DNA of 64,000 nt, from assembly GCA_030267565.1 (NCBI GenBank), contig BRXU01000002.1, positions 7,755,001 through 7,819,000 on the forward strand, written 5' to 3'. Shown one piece after another: positions 11,301 through 22,400 of the stretch. Both the position numbers and the translations under genes were made by a program. How positions within the stretch are numbered: the stretch's first letter is position 1; each line of letters opens with the position of its first letter. The stretch is from Pleodorina starrii. Taxonomy: Eukaryota > Chlorophyta > Chlorophyceae > Chlamydomonadales > Volvocaceae. The notes under the pieces were generated by a model. The model was not told the origin of the DNA. It ran no database searches and was given only the letters and a program-made list of their open reading frames with translations.

Positions 11301-12988
11301 CTGCTGCTGCCGACATACATACCAATAGGGGTTGCGTGTCAACTTTCCCGCGAGTGTATGCATGCAATCACCGGCCAAGGGGCGAGTGAACGAACGAATG
11401 GACAGTGCAAGGCGCAGGGTGGAAGGCAAGCGGGGCTGCTCGACTACGGGCAGCTACTGTCATTAAAGCTTGGGGGTTCGGAAAGATAAGGGGCCCTTGC
11501 TGCTTCCCACGTTTTGCTTGGGTGGGCCACGCACCCCAAGCGACGAAGGGCGACAAGGCAGGAAGATCCAACGACTTACCGCCTCGGTCCTGGGCGTCTG
11601 GGGTCCGGAGTCAGTACGCCATTAATGCTTTCCAGGGGTCGCTTAGCGCCAACACCTGCAACGCTCTCCTCTCCGGTCGGCTTCTTCCTTAAACTAGTAA
11701 GCTTGCTCTGGAGGCGTCTGAACGTCAGGAGACTGCCGTCCCCACCAGCGTCGCGGATGTACTGCTGCATGACGGGCAGCAGTAGCTCAACTGTTTCCTT
11801 CGCCCCCGTCACATTCTTCACCTCTTTCTCGCGAATTGCTTGATCCAGATATTCCAGGTAAGTCGTCTTGCTTTTCGCCTCGTTAACCGCCTTGCCCCAG
11901 GGGAACCGCGACGTCTTGCCACGCTGCAGCAAGAGTGATAGTGGGATTCACAGATAGACAAGAAAGCATGGTACATCCGCCAATGTACGTACGTATGCGC
12001 TGCACAGACACGCAGACAAGAGTGAAGTCTGTCAGCAAGCTGGCTTCCAGGCCCCAAGCAAGCAAGTCAGCTGCGAGTAGTGGTCACCGCATTTATTTGG
12101 CCTTCTTCCATGCATCCAATGGCAGTAGATAGTGCCAGCAGCTAGGCAAACGAACGCGCATGCACAGAACTGCACAGCATGCGACCTTACCACACCTACC
12201 ACACGCGCACCTACCACACGCGCACCTACCCACCACACCTACCCGAACATGCAGGCACCGTCGACCCTGCTGCCGAAACAATCCGTCCACCCCGCCCTCA
12301 AATACATGCTGAACAATGCATGCGTGCGTGTGTCGTCCAAGCAACAAAGAGACAGTTACGGTACGTATGTAGGACTCACCTGCTTGCCGTCCGTCTGATT
12401 TTGTGGGCCGCTGTGTGTTCCAAGGAGAGGCGTGTTGACATCCCCTGCTGCTGCGGCGGCGGCCTGCTGCTGCCGACCATAATCGGGTCCGCCGCCATCG
12501 CTGCCGCGAGCGCCTGCTGCCGCCCCACCGATGTCGTAGTCATCCGGATCCTCACTGCAGCCATCGCTCAACACATCCGCGTCGCCCCTGCCGCCGAATT
12601 CCTCCTCAGCCTCGGCGCCCGGTTCCAGCTTCACAGTAGTTGAAGGTCCAGCAGCACCCGCCGCTGCCAGGCGCGAACGAAGGGGCACATACAGCAAAGG
12701 CGAACGGGGCGGCGGGTGGCCGGCAGCTTCTGCTTACCTTTTGCAGCATGGTTGGTGCGTGGACCTACTTACGAATCTGCCTCGGCATCAGGTTGAGCAC
12801 ATACAAGCAAGATGGTCGGTTTCAGCAACAGATGAAGCCCGCAAAAGGTGCATGCTCATGAGCAACCATGCATGAAATGAACAAGCACTTGCAGCATCGA
12901 TCGTCATCATACCTGGTGTGTGGGGGGCTGCTCGGCCCAAGCCTCCCGCGCCGTGAACAGCGGGCGGGGCCGAGGGGCCACCGTTCAT
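8365..12988 (-). CDS. uncharacterised acidic, Gly/Ala-rich coiled-coil protein (nine exons)
   Basis: Nine minus-strand exons join with consistent phase at every junction: 12988-12913, 12764-12738, 12663-12380, 11923-11580, 11205-11024, 10686-10582, 10404-10206, 9749-9628 and 9167-8365. They give about 713 aa from an ATG (MNGGPSAPPAV) to TGA. Order: Gly/Pro-rich start; an acidic low-complexity block with SEDPDDYD and poly-Gln/Ala (residues about 35-129); a compact Lys-rich helical block with RFPWGKAVNEAKSK and YLEYLDQAIREKE (about 130-243); Ala-rich linkers; then a long Ala/Glu-rich coiled coil (about 447-620), a Gly/Ser linker and a helical tail (VKWAVDFMGRLSPE). The conserved-looking RFPWGK block suggests a real domain, but I recognise no family. 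The composition suits a nuclear or scaffold protein (inference). The ends of the 10686-10582 exon are the least certain, and upstream exons could exist. Confidence 0.6.
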
Positions 12989-15900
12989 GGCGGGTGGGTG
13001 GGTGGTTCCGTCAGCGCCTAGGGGCAAGGTTCATCGATGTCGGGCACAAGCGGAAGTAAAGTACGTAGCATGCATGTCGGTGTGTGCGCGATGTTGACGG
13101 ATGGATAAGACCGGGGTGAAGGGAGGACGCACTGGGCGGGAGTGCGTGCCGGGGACAGAACCCCCGGAGAGAAATAGAGGGAAAGCAGCACCCAGCGTGC
13201 AGCCAGTCAGCAGGGGCCCTGCCACACATACATGCATGCAGCTACCGTACTAATGATACCGCATGCTTATGCAGCTACCGTACTAATGATACCGTACGTC
13301 TAGCAAGCACGACGCATGTGGCAGTACGGTAATTCGCTCGTGCCGAATACGTGCACTTCCCTCCGCATGCATGTCCCTACGGCCTGTATGCCCCAGCAAG
13401 TCATGCGAACCCAGTGTGTCAATCCCGCATTAGTAGTGTACCAACTAACCGGGCCGGTATCGTGCACCGCCGCCGCCAGGTAGATAGGCACTGCCTACCT
13501 ACCTGGGAATTTCCCAAACCAACCAACCCACATCCGCACCACGAACCACGAACGTCCTTATTTCTGAATAACGCATGTTGCCTAACCAGCAGCACCGACA
13601 ATAGTCCGTCGCTGTCCCGGCCCGGCCCCCCCTGACTGACATGTAGGTATGTACATATGTAGGTGCCTGAGACACTCCCCGTGCACATGCATGCACACGT
13701 TCGAAGGGATAACTGCATGTATAAAATGCATGTGCAAAGTCGCACGACTGCTGCACATACATGCGCGAGCGAAGAAACCACGTGCAGTTTCGGCTAAGAA
13801 ACCATGTCCACGTAGCTTTTTAGCTACGTAGCTCAGAGCGAGGCGACTGAAAACCTGGGCGCTGCGGACGAAGGGACGGACAAGCTTGGCCGAGGTACAC
13901 CGCGTACGTACGCCCCACTTCGCTTCTTCCTGAAGTAGCGTCGCAGACTCAGCCTACTCATCAGCCGCACCGGTTATAGCAGCAAGGCTGAAAGGACCGA
14001 CGTATTACTTACTCCTTGAGGCACCGGTTGTATTGATGGCGTATGGATAGCTGTGTGCGTGATAAAGAGAGGAACTCGTGCGATTGTTTACTTCGAAGGG
14101 ACGACACGAAGTAAGTCTATTGCCTAGCTTGAGGCATGTAATTGTCAGGAGCCGAGAAATCACCAAACTGGCTTTAATTTGGCCTTTAATCTGCTAAAAC
14201 AATCTATTCCCCGGGCCCTGGACAAGCGTAGGGCCCGCGCGGGAAGCTACCTGCGTCCCTACTACCAGAGATCACGCAGCAATCCTTCAAATCTTGCTAC
14301 CAATAAGTAGATTACAGAGTCTACCTCACAACATGATTGAAAGTGGTGCTTACAACAAAGAACTGGAAAAGATCCACCGAAAGGCGTGCGGTACTGCGGT
14401 TCCTCTATTGTAATCACAATCGCGAGCGGTCACACAAGCGCAACTGCACCCAAAACCAATTTGTTGAAACGACTGACAAAGGAAACGTCTGCAAGACGTA
14501 TACGGCGAGAAGCGGAGGTCACACTAATCACACTCGCGAGCGGTTAAAGGCAACCGAATCGAAACCAAGTTCTATCATCTGAAATACCCGGGTTTGTGAA
14601 ACAAACCTGGGCTTAACTTTTTTGTCTGCGGCAGCGTAGTGACCGTACAACGGCCTCAACGGCTTTCCAAAATTCCGATGGGAGGCACGCCTGATGGCAT
14701 TAATGAATCGGTGGTTGGTGTCAAAACATTGTGTATTCAATGGGATTATAGTAGTCTCAAACGGGCCGTCCTTCCTGAATGTCGGTTGTAACGATGGCAC
14801 TGTATAAAGCCGACTGCTGGAGAGTAACAACGCTTACGGTAAATTGTTTCACTTAATGAACAGTTGCGAAGTGCATGGAATTCTTATATGATGGTTCAAT
14901 AGGCCGCGGTCGCGTGGTGCCATCCATGTTGCCGGATGAAAGGAGCGCTTTTTCGCTTCACTTCGCTTAGGTGTGTCGTGTCTTGCAAAGGCATGACTGT
15001 CTTTTGCGAGGTTGGTGTCGTTCCTGTGTTTTGGGGCGACATGTCATGTCCCATGTGGGGTGTCCATCTCACGCATCATGAGTTGGTGGGTGGGTGGTAC
15101 GCATGACGGGTAGGGGAGCACGGGGCCCGTGAACGGTAAGTAGAGTTACCGTAAGCTTGCTTGCAAGCAGTAGGGCGTTAGATACAAACTGAGCGTGAAG
15201 TTGGAGTGCGTCCCAAGCCTTCGGCCCTCCCGGACGCCTGCCGGGTGATATGCGTCAACCGAGCGAGCGGCCTCTATGCGGGTGGCGCTAGGTTACGCCT
15301 CTGACTGACGCAGCTGATCTCCCGCTGCATGAACAACACTCGGGTGCAAACACGCCTCATGAATAGACACTACATCATGACCACAACACAGCCCCACAAC
15401 CCCACCGCTACAAACCCGGGATCGTGCCAGCCCTTACTTGTCCAAAGGCAGTTCTCGCCATCAGTCAAGCATTAGACGGCAACATTTTTTCTACAACACC
15501 CTATCTTTTCGTTACGTAGCTGTCGGAGGAGCTGACTGGTGACTGCACAAGAGACGATGAGCTACGGGACTACTATTGGACAGCCCCCCCCCCCAAGAGG
15601 TAGGACTGACTAGGGGTGTCGGCTTCCGCGAAGCCTGGAAAAGGGCATGGCCACTCCACATACATACACTGTACTGGCTGGTTACTTGCGTAGAGCACGA
15701 GTGATAAATGCTGACGTCACGTGCGTGCCAGTGCGTGCCTTGGACTCAATTAGTCGACGCAGCGCGGGCGTATGCGTTTTAACGTGCTTATTACACAGTG
15801 CCGAGGCGCAGACGCAAGCGTTGGCCACAGACTCGCGAAAGGAATCGCCCGCTCCGCGAGCGGGTGCCATACACATACGATTTGCAACACACCCTGTTGC

Positions 15901-17138
15901 ATGGATGCTGAGTCATCGGTACGGCTAACCGCCAACCGACGGGCGCGTACGTCTCACCTACCGATGAAGCCCCGGCCAGGGGACGGACTTGTGTGGGACG
16001 GACAGAGACAGGCGCTTAACCCCAGGGGAGCTTAAACCTTGCTTACGATGGGGTTGGATGCATCGCGGATGGAGCTGTGGCATGACGCAACAAAGGTAGT
16101 GGACAAGATCGGTCGACATCACCAAACCTCACTGAACGACAATCTCCATCCCCAGAGCCCCGCCCGCCCTCCAAGGAGGCAGGTCTCAAGCGCCGCACAA
16201 AGGCCACCCATTGAGCTCGTGTACGGAAATGCCGCGTCGGTTCCCAATCAAGCAACCTCCGAGCGAAGAAGGCATACACGCACGCGACAAGGGCTCAGTC
16301 TTGTTCGTTTTCGCGGTAGCCGGCCCTCACCCGGCCTACCTACCGAATAAAGACGGCTTTCATTGCTTGCAGGTACCCTCTGTGTGTAACGAACGATGAT
16401 TTCTCATGAAAACTGGGGATAACCTGGAGATCCACCCTAGCGGCAGCCCTGACCACCTGCACGGCAAATGCGTGCGCCCGCGTGGCCCCGTGCGGTGCGT
16501 GCTGATCATCAGCTCGTGCTCCGAATCAGGAGGCACGTTAATAATGGGGTGCCCTCCGGGGTCAGGCCAAGGTTACCAGGCAACGAGACGTCCGGAGAGC
16601 GAGGGAAGGAGTCATCCGGAAAAGAGGCAACATGTATGCATGTATGGGAGTGACACGGTGGGAGCGTGGGACGGTGGGGTAGTGCAAAGCCCGAGGCCCT
16701 GGGCTTAAAAGTGCGAAGGGATGGAGGGCCTTATGGCGGACATACAAGTGCGCGTAGCTCCTCCTCATCCGGTCGGGCACCGGGATGACTAGATAGGGTC
16801 TGGGTCTGACGGAGCGGAGGTTTGGCCAGGGTCTGTGACGGAGCAGAGGTGCCGCTCGAGCACTTCTGTGTTTTATTTGGTGCTTCAAACCCGGTCGCTC
16901 GATGCACCACCTCGTACTCGTACTTCAAAGGAAAACGTCGGTCCCTCCAGCCTTGCTGTTTTATCCGGTGCGGATGGGTCTGCGACGCTGCTGCAGGATC
17001 AAGCGAGAGGCGGTAAGGGGGGTGTGGGCAGTGGCGGCGGTGGTATTGCTGGTGTGTGTGTTTTGAGGGGGGGTAATAAGAACGGCCCGGGGCGAGGGGA
17101 GCGCAACGCAGTTACCTGGAATATTACCTGAGGATTAC
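12989..17138. other. no gene recognised; intergenic with short repeats
   Basis: I found no supported gene. A 26-bp perfect direct repeat lies at 13236-13261 and 13269-13294 (33-bp period). A small perfect hairpin (ACGTAGCT, TTTT loop, AGCTACGT) lies near 13810-13830. The motif CGCGAGCGGT recurs near 14420 and 14534. Several frames are open at 15.6-16.4 kb without motifs. The upstream exons of the minus-strand coiled-coil gene, if any, would lie just right of 12989. Confidence 0.45.
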
Positions 17139-17779
17139 CTGTTATCTCCAGCAGAAATAAAGCGAGCGCGTGGCCGCGTCGCCGCCGACCAACCCCAGAC
17201 GGACTGGCGGGGGGGGGGAGGGGCCGAGCAACGGGTGGTAGCTGTTGGGGCTGGCGCAGCCGCAGCTGAGTTTGGGGCTGGTGCTGCAGAGCGGGGCGCA
17301 CCGGGTTGCGGCCGGCTCGGCTGCTGCGCGCCGGCTGGGTGCAGCAGGCGGGGGCCGTGCTGGGCCGTGCGGTGAACCCCCAGTAGTACTACCGCTGCCG
17401 CTGCAGCTGCCGAGGTGTTGCGTTGAGGGCTGTGGGGAATGTGGACGCGATCAGCCACGGCGTCGCGTTTGTATGTGGGGTTTTGGCCGTGCCGCCGGTG
17501 GGGCTCAGAGACTCAGACGCCCCAACCCCCTCAGGGTCCGCCTCCTGCAGACCTTCACCCCTCCGTTTAACGTCGGTGCTCGCCAGATCCAGATCCAGAT
17601 TCAGGCTAAATCAAGATCCAGGTAGCGATCCAGATCCGAATCCAGATCCAGATCAGGTCCAGATCCAGAGTCAGATCCAGGCAGGCGGACCGCATCACAG
17701 CACCTGCGGGCTGCAGCGTCGCCAGTGCTTGCGGGTAATGCGCCAGGAGGCGCACGAGGGCGGAGCGGCTGATGAGCAC
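17139..17779 (-). CDS. two exons of an unrecognised minus-strand gene (partial)
   Basis: Exon 17779-17704 follows a good acceptor (gtgttacag) and reads VLISRSALVRLLAHYPQALA, then TLQPA, ending at a GTGCTG donor in phase 1. The next exon, 17283-17139, follows ctctgcag, keeps phase 1 and gives a Pro/Ala-rich segment (APAPNSAAAAPAPTATT) followed by SVWGWSAATRPRARFISAGD. It ends at the first of three tandem CAG|GTAA donors. The first exon looks like one amphipathic helix pair, the second like a linker. I could not place a start or a stop, and the intron between them contains the CAGATC repeat. The family is not recognised. Confidence 0.35.
17584..17680. repeat. degenerate CAGATC hexanucleotide array
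   Basis: About fifteen imperfect copies of CAGATC (variants CAGATT, GAGTCA, GATCAG) in about 100 bp. On the plus strand it would encode an Asp-Pro-Asn/Gln-Ile pattern and on the minus strand Leu-Asp and Trp-Ile patterns, which explains the odd frames in this region. Confidence 0.85.
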
Positions 17780-19453
17780 CTGTAACACGGCGGCTACAAT
17801 ATCGTACAGATGCCGTACGAACGGCTAAGATGAAGTCTAAGAAAGGCGTCGCACATCATCTCGAGTAGTAGCCTATGCGTCCATCCAAGCACTACACCCC
17901 CCGCAGCTGGCATGCGGCGGCGGCGGAGCAGCGAACGGTGGCGCACGCGGAACGGCCAAGGAAGAACCCCGGCGCGCCCACCACCACAACGCCGGGCGCC
18001 GTGTTCCCGGGAGCTGGCTGGAGCCGGGCGGGGCAGGGAGCGTGGGCGGCGGGTTAAGGCGGGGCACAGCGACCCGCGGGTCGGTCGTGTTTGACGAAAG
18101 CGGGTCAGTCAGGGCCGCAGCCACCAACACAAGCTAGTTGGTTGGAGATGGACACCGTTGCTGCCTGGCTGCAGCAACGGTGTCCATCTCCGTTGGAAGC
18201 CGCTGCGTGAGGCAAGAAATCGCCGCCCGCGGGATCGCCGCCCGTGTGGCGCCAACAGCAAGACACGGGCGGTGGCAGGGGGCGGGGTTGCACGCTACTC
18301 TGCTGCAGCAGCGAAAATGAGCGGAAAGAACAAAAGGCACCTCTGGATCGCGGTATGCTTTTTGGGCGATTGTCATGGGGTCGTTACTCGTTAGTGAGCT
18401 GCTGAACGCGTTGCCACCAGCCGAAGCCGTACCCGCAGCAGCAGTAAACACGCACGTACGTCCCATGTCCATCCATCCCCGTGTCCCGTATCGTGAAGGT
18501 TCGTGGAAGGGGCTCTGCGTTTCCGGACGGCCACGCAGCGGCCCGGGGGTTACCGGGTTCTAGCGTCAGGGGAAGGTCTTTCTGTCACCGGCCGCCATTT
18601 CTCTTCTGGGTCGTTAGCGTGCAGATCGCCGCTGCCTCTGCCCCTCTTGATTGATTGATTGGCAATAGGAGCGCAAGAGGCCACTGCCTGCCTATCTAGA
18701 GAGCCTGGAGAAGCGCTTTGGGGGAGCGGAGCGCAGTCGTTGCGGCAGTGCGAGAAGGTTTGCAATGGCACGTCGCAGTCCACAAGCCCGTTCAATGCTC
18801 GTTCCCGTCCAGACTAGGCGGGACGACGTTGGCCGTACCTCAAACAACCTCCAGCATCAGGTCTTGCGGTGAAGTAACATGCGCAAGAACATACAGGATG
18901 AGTTTCGTACCAATAATTAGCTACCTGTGCCCCGCCTGCCGTGTGCCCTGTTGGTGCGAGGCGTGGGTTTACGGGGAACGGGTATCGGCGCCGTCGGTTG
19001 ATTCCGTGAGCCCAGGAGCTTGGGAGGCGCGAAGCCTTGTCGCTTGTCCAGACCTTGTTCTGTGACAGACGTTGTTCTGTGGAAGTATGGGCCTGGTGGC
19101 GTTCGATAGTAAAGACGGTTGGACAGGAACCTTAAACCGTTGTCTGCTCGCCGGTCACGGCAGCGGTTGTCACCGTTGCATGGACTTTGTAGGCCTGCCC
19201 GCGGCGATGGCCTTGCGCTGTGAATGGCCACAAGGTGTATATGCATTTTAGATCTGCACACTGTTACATATCAAGCTTATCACGGGCACCCCAACGCGAC
19301 TGCGCTGTTGCACCTGTTTCGCCTTGGCCCTTGCAACTTTTATGCAATGAAGCACCGACCGCTATGAGTCTTTGAAATTATATAAATATAGTTTGCCAAG
19401 GATGCCGGTCCTCTTCGCTTCGCTGTTTGCGCTGCTGGCGCTCGGCGGGGTAG
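17780..19453. other. no supported gene; contains a hairpin and a possible first exon of the kinase-like gene
   Basis: No consistent gene model was found. A plus-strand ATG at 19180 opens a short exon-like frame (MDFVGLPAAMALRCEWPQ) that reaches a GTGTAT donor in phase 1 near 19234. It would join in phase to an acceptor at 19472 of the kinase-like gene. This is one possible start for that gene and is unproven. Confidence 0.35.
18144..18191. repeat. perfect 21-bp inverted repeat (hairpin)
   Basis: Arms 18144-18164 and 18171-18191 are exact reverse complements, separated by a 6-nt loop (CTGGCT). A transcript from either strand would fold into a perfect 21-bp stem. Confidence 0.95.
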
Positions 19454-22400
19454 GTCCACAACTTTGGCCCAGCAGATCATGCTGTACTGGGAGAAATTTA
19501 CGGAGCAATCGCTGCTGCGTTGTTGGGGAGTCTCAGCGGAGAGCTCAGCGAGTTTTGCAATTCTCAGACTCGACCTCTGTGTATGCTTGCACACCAGGCC
19601 GCGGCGCAAGCAGGGATTCCTCATGTCGACGAGTGTGCATTATGCTTTCACTGCACGGCCGATGCAAAGCCACCCCCGGTGCTGCCATCGGACATGATAG
19701 CTGCGAACTTCCAGCCCCAAAATGTTACACAGAAGCAGACACTGCCGGTAAGGAATCCTTGGGGCATGCTATGTGTGCGGTATGGGGATGCAGTTGCTGC
19801 TATCCGGCTGCCACCGCCATGCCACTGTCGATCGTGACTCCACAGCGGTCAAGTGCCCGGTCAGAAGGCCTTGCGCTACGGCTTGGTTCGGTCAGCGCGG
19901 GCGGGGGGCCTGATGCAAGTGCGTGACGGGGCTAGCGCCAACCGAAGCTGAGCTTGGGTGGGCTCTTGAGGAGGCGGGAAGGCTGCGGCAGGGGTACGGC
20001 GGCGGCCGACAACCCAGTCAACGCCCGGAATTACACGCCCCTTCGCCGCCCATGCTGGCTGACCCCTCCAAGCCCCTGGCAACCACTGTCGGGATGGCTG
20101 GCCCCACCGAAGCACACACGCCAGCTCGCACGGGCAACACCGCCTGTTGAGTCCCCCGCTCCCCGTGTGGCCCCTCCCCCTCTGGCCGCCACTCTTGGCT
20201 ACGCGCGGACTTCACATCCTTCCCCAAGGGGGGGGGTGCTGGCATCAACCAACTAGGTTTGCACTCCACGCAAAGAAAACCCCTGTGGCCCCTCCCCCTT
20301 TGCCCCCTCCCTCCCGCAGCTCTGCCACCACTGCCGCGGATGTACGACCACGCTGCAGATCCATGTGAGTAGTGCCGCTCAATAATAACCTGCGGGTGTA
20401 AATGGCTGCCGCTTGAGTCCATAAGAGAGGGAGGGAGGGAGGGAGGGAGGACAGCCGCTGGTGGGTGGCGTCTGGGTCCCGGAGTGGGGAGGGGGACTGG
20501 GTTGGGGGCCGGCGCTGAGGCACGGGGGGCCGCCGACGGCCTTGCCGGACAGAAGCCTCCCAGGGCGGCGGCGGCAGAGGGCCGGACGCGTTCCCGGACG
20601 CGCCACCGAGAAGCAAGTGCACACACGCGTGCTGCTGGCAGCGGCAAAGCAACGACGCAGGAGAGCGTCAGAGGGCCGCGTGCGTGCGTACGCGCGCTGC
20701 GCCCGAGACCCTGAAGTGGACTGCGCTGGGGGATTGCCGGCGGGGCTCCTGTCAGCCAGGCGGCCCACCCCGGTTTGTGGTGCGGTCCGGGCGGGCGGCT
20801 GCATGGGTGTGGGTGTGGGTGTGTGTGGGGCGGTTGTGCATGGAAAAGCCGCGGCTGGTGGGGAGTGGGCGGCTTGCGGCGACCTCCCCCTTTCCTCCCT
20901 CCCCCCCCTCTCCCCCCCCTCTCTCTCTCCCTCTCTCGGTGTGGTCCACCGGGGGGGGGGGTAGAAAATGATACCGCAGCGGGGGGGGGCGGGTGCTCGT
21001 GCTCGTCGGTCGGCACGCTGGCCGGCTGGGGCCATGTGTTTGCTGGGGGGGTGTCCGTGTCTGCTCACCCGGGCGCTGGCTCGTGGGCGGGTGGGCTGTA
21101 GGCCTCCACACGGGCTCCGGACAGGCCCCGGTGTTCGACCTCCCCACCCGGACAGGGTGGGAGGCTGCCGGGTGGGGAGGTCGAACACCGGGGCCTGTCC
21201 GGGTGGGGTGGCCAAACACCGGGGCCTGTCCGGAGCCCGTGTGGCTCGCCGCCGCCCCCTGGTGGAGTAGAGCGGCAAGTCCACCATGTCACCGTAGCAT
21301 GGCAGGTGGCATTGCTGGTTTCGGGGCATAGCTCCCACCTCCCAAGTCCCCACTGCTTCGCTGACGAGCGGGAGGGGGAGAGCGCGGCTCGCAAACGTCC
21401 CCCATTTCCCACCCCACCCTTGGAGCAATATGCGCCGCGGCCCGTACTGTGCGTGGCTCCCAGCACTGGCGGTGGAGGTGGAGGAAAGGGGGAGCGGAGG
21501 GCGCCGGGCTGCGGTGGTGTGGTGTGCAGATTTCATGGGGGAGGCTTCCGATGGCCGCGCTTCCGTTGGGGTGTGCTGGGGTGTGGTTTTAAATTCTGTG
21601 GGGCGTGCATACATGCCGGTTATGGAATAGTCTGGTCCGGGAGGGTTCGCAGCAGCGGGGGGGGGGGCGGTGGGGGCCCCAGCCGGGGTTTGGTCGGGAG
21701 CGGGATGATCCCGGGGGCGGGGATCGGGCCAGGGGCCAACCCCGTTTGGAGCACGCGCCCCGGCTCGCTTCGGGGCGAGCGGAGAGGGGGAGGGTAAAAA
21801 AAGAAGAACCCACAGCGAAGGGACGAAGACGGCGTTAGCGAACGGACCCGGAGCCCTATCAGCAATACTGACCGGGGAGTTAGAGCGGGAGAGCGGGAGG
21901 GGGGAGGCAGGGGAGGGCCACCCCTCGCGTGTGCGAGACACGCACCACCGCCACACCGGTGGCCAGGGGGACTGGGGGACTGCGGCTCACAGACCTTCGT
22001 GGCAATGGTGGCGGCAGCTGGTGTGTCGCACGCACGTCTTGCCCGGCAGCGGGGCTGCCCGTCGACCGGCACCACGCTTGCCTTGCGAAGTGGTGTCGCC
22101 TACCTTGCTTGCTTGCTTGCTTGCCTGCTTGTTTGCTTGCTTGCTTGCCGCTGCCGCCGCCCCAACGCGGAATGAAGTCAGCTCGCGCCTCTCACATGCG
22201 GTCAACCGCACCCACGCAATCGCGTGCAGCCGCACCCGCCCGCCTGATGCCCCCCCCCGGATGCCGCTTCGCGACTGCGACCGCCCTCGCGACTGCAACG
22301 CGACTGCCTTCACGACCGCGACTGCCCCTTGCGCTCGACTGCCCCCTTTCTTCGTCCGCAGGGCAGCCACGGTCAGAAGAAGCTGTTTAACACGTGGTTC

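Noticed and set aside
20379..21956. 525-aa minus-strand open frame
   Set aside because: It is GC-rich, Pro/Arg-dominated, spans the nested inverted repeat and lies in an intron of the plus-strand kinase-like gene. It has no motifs, so it is best seen as a chance frame.
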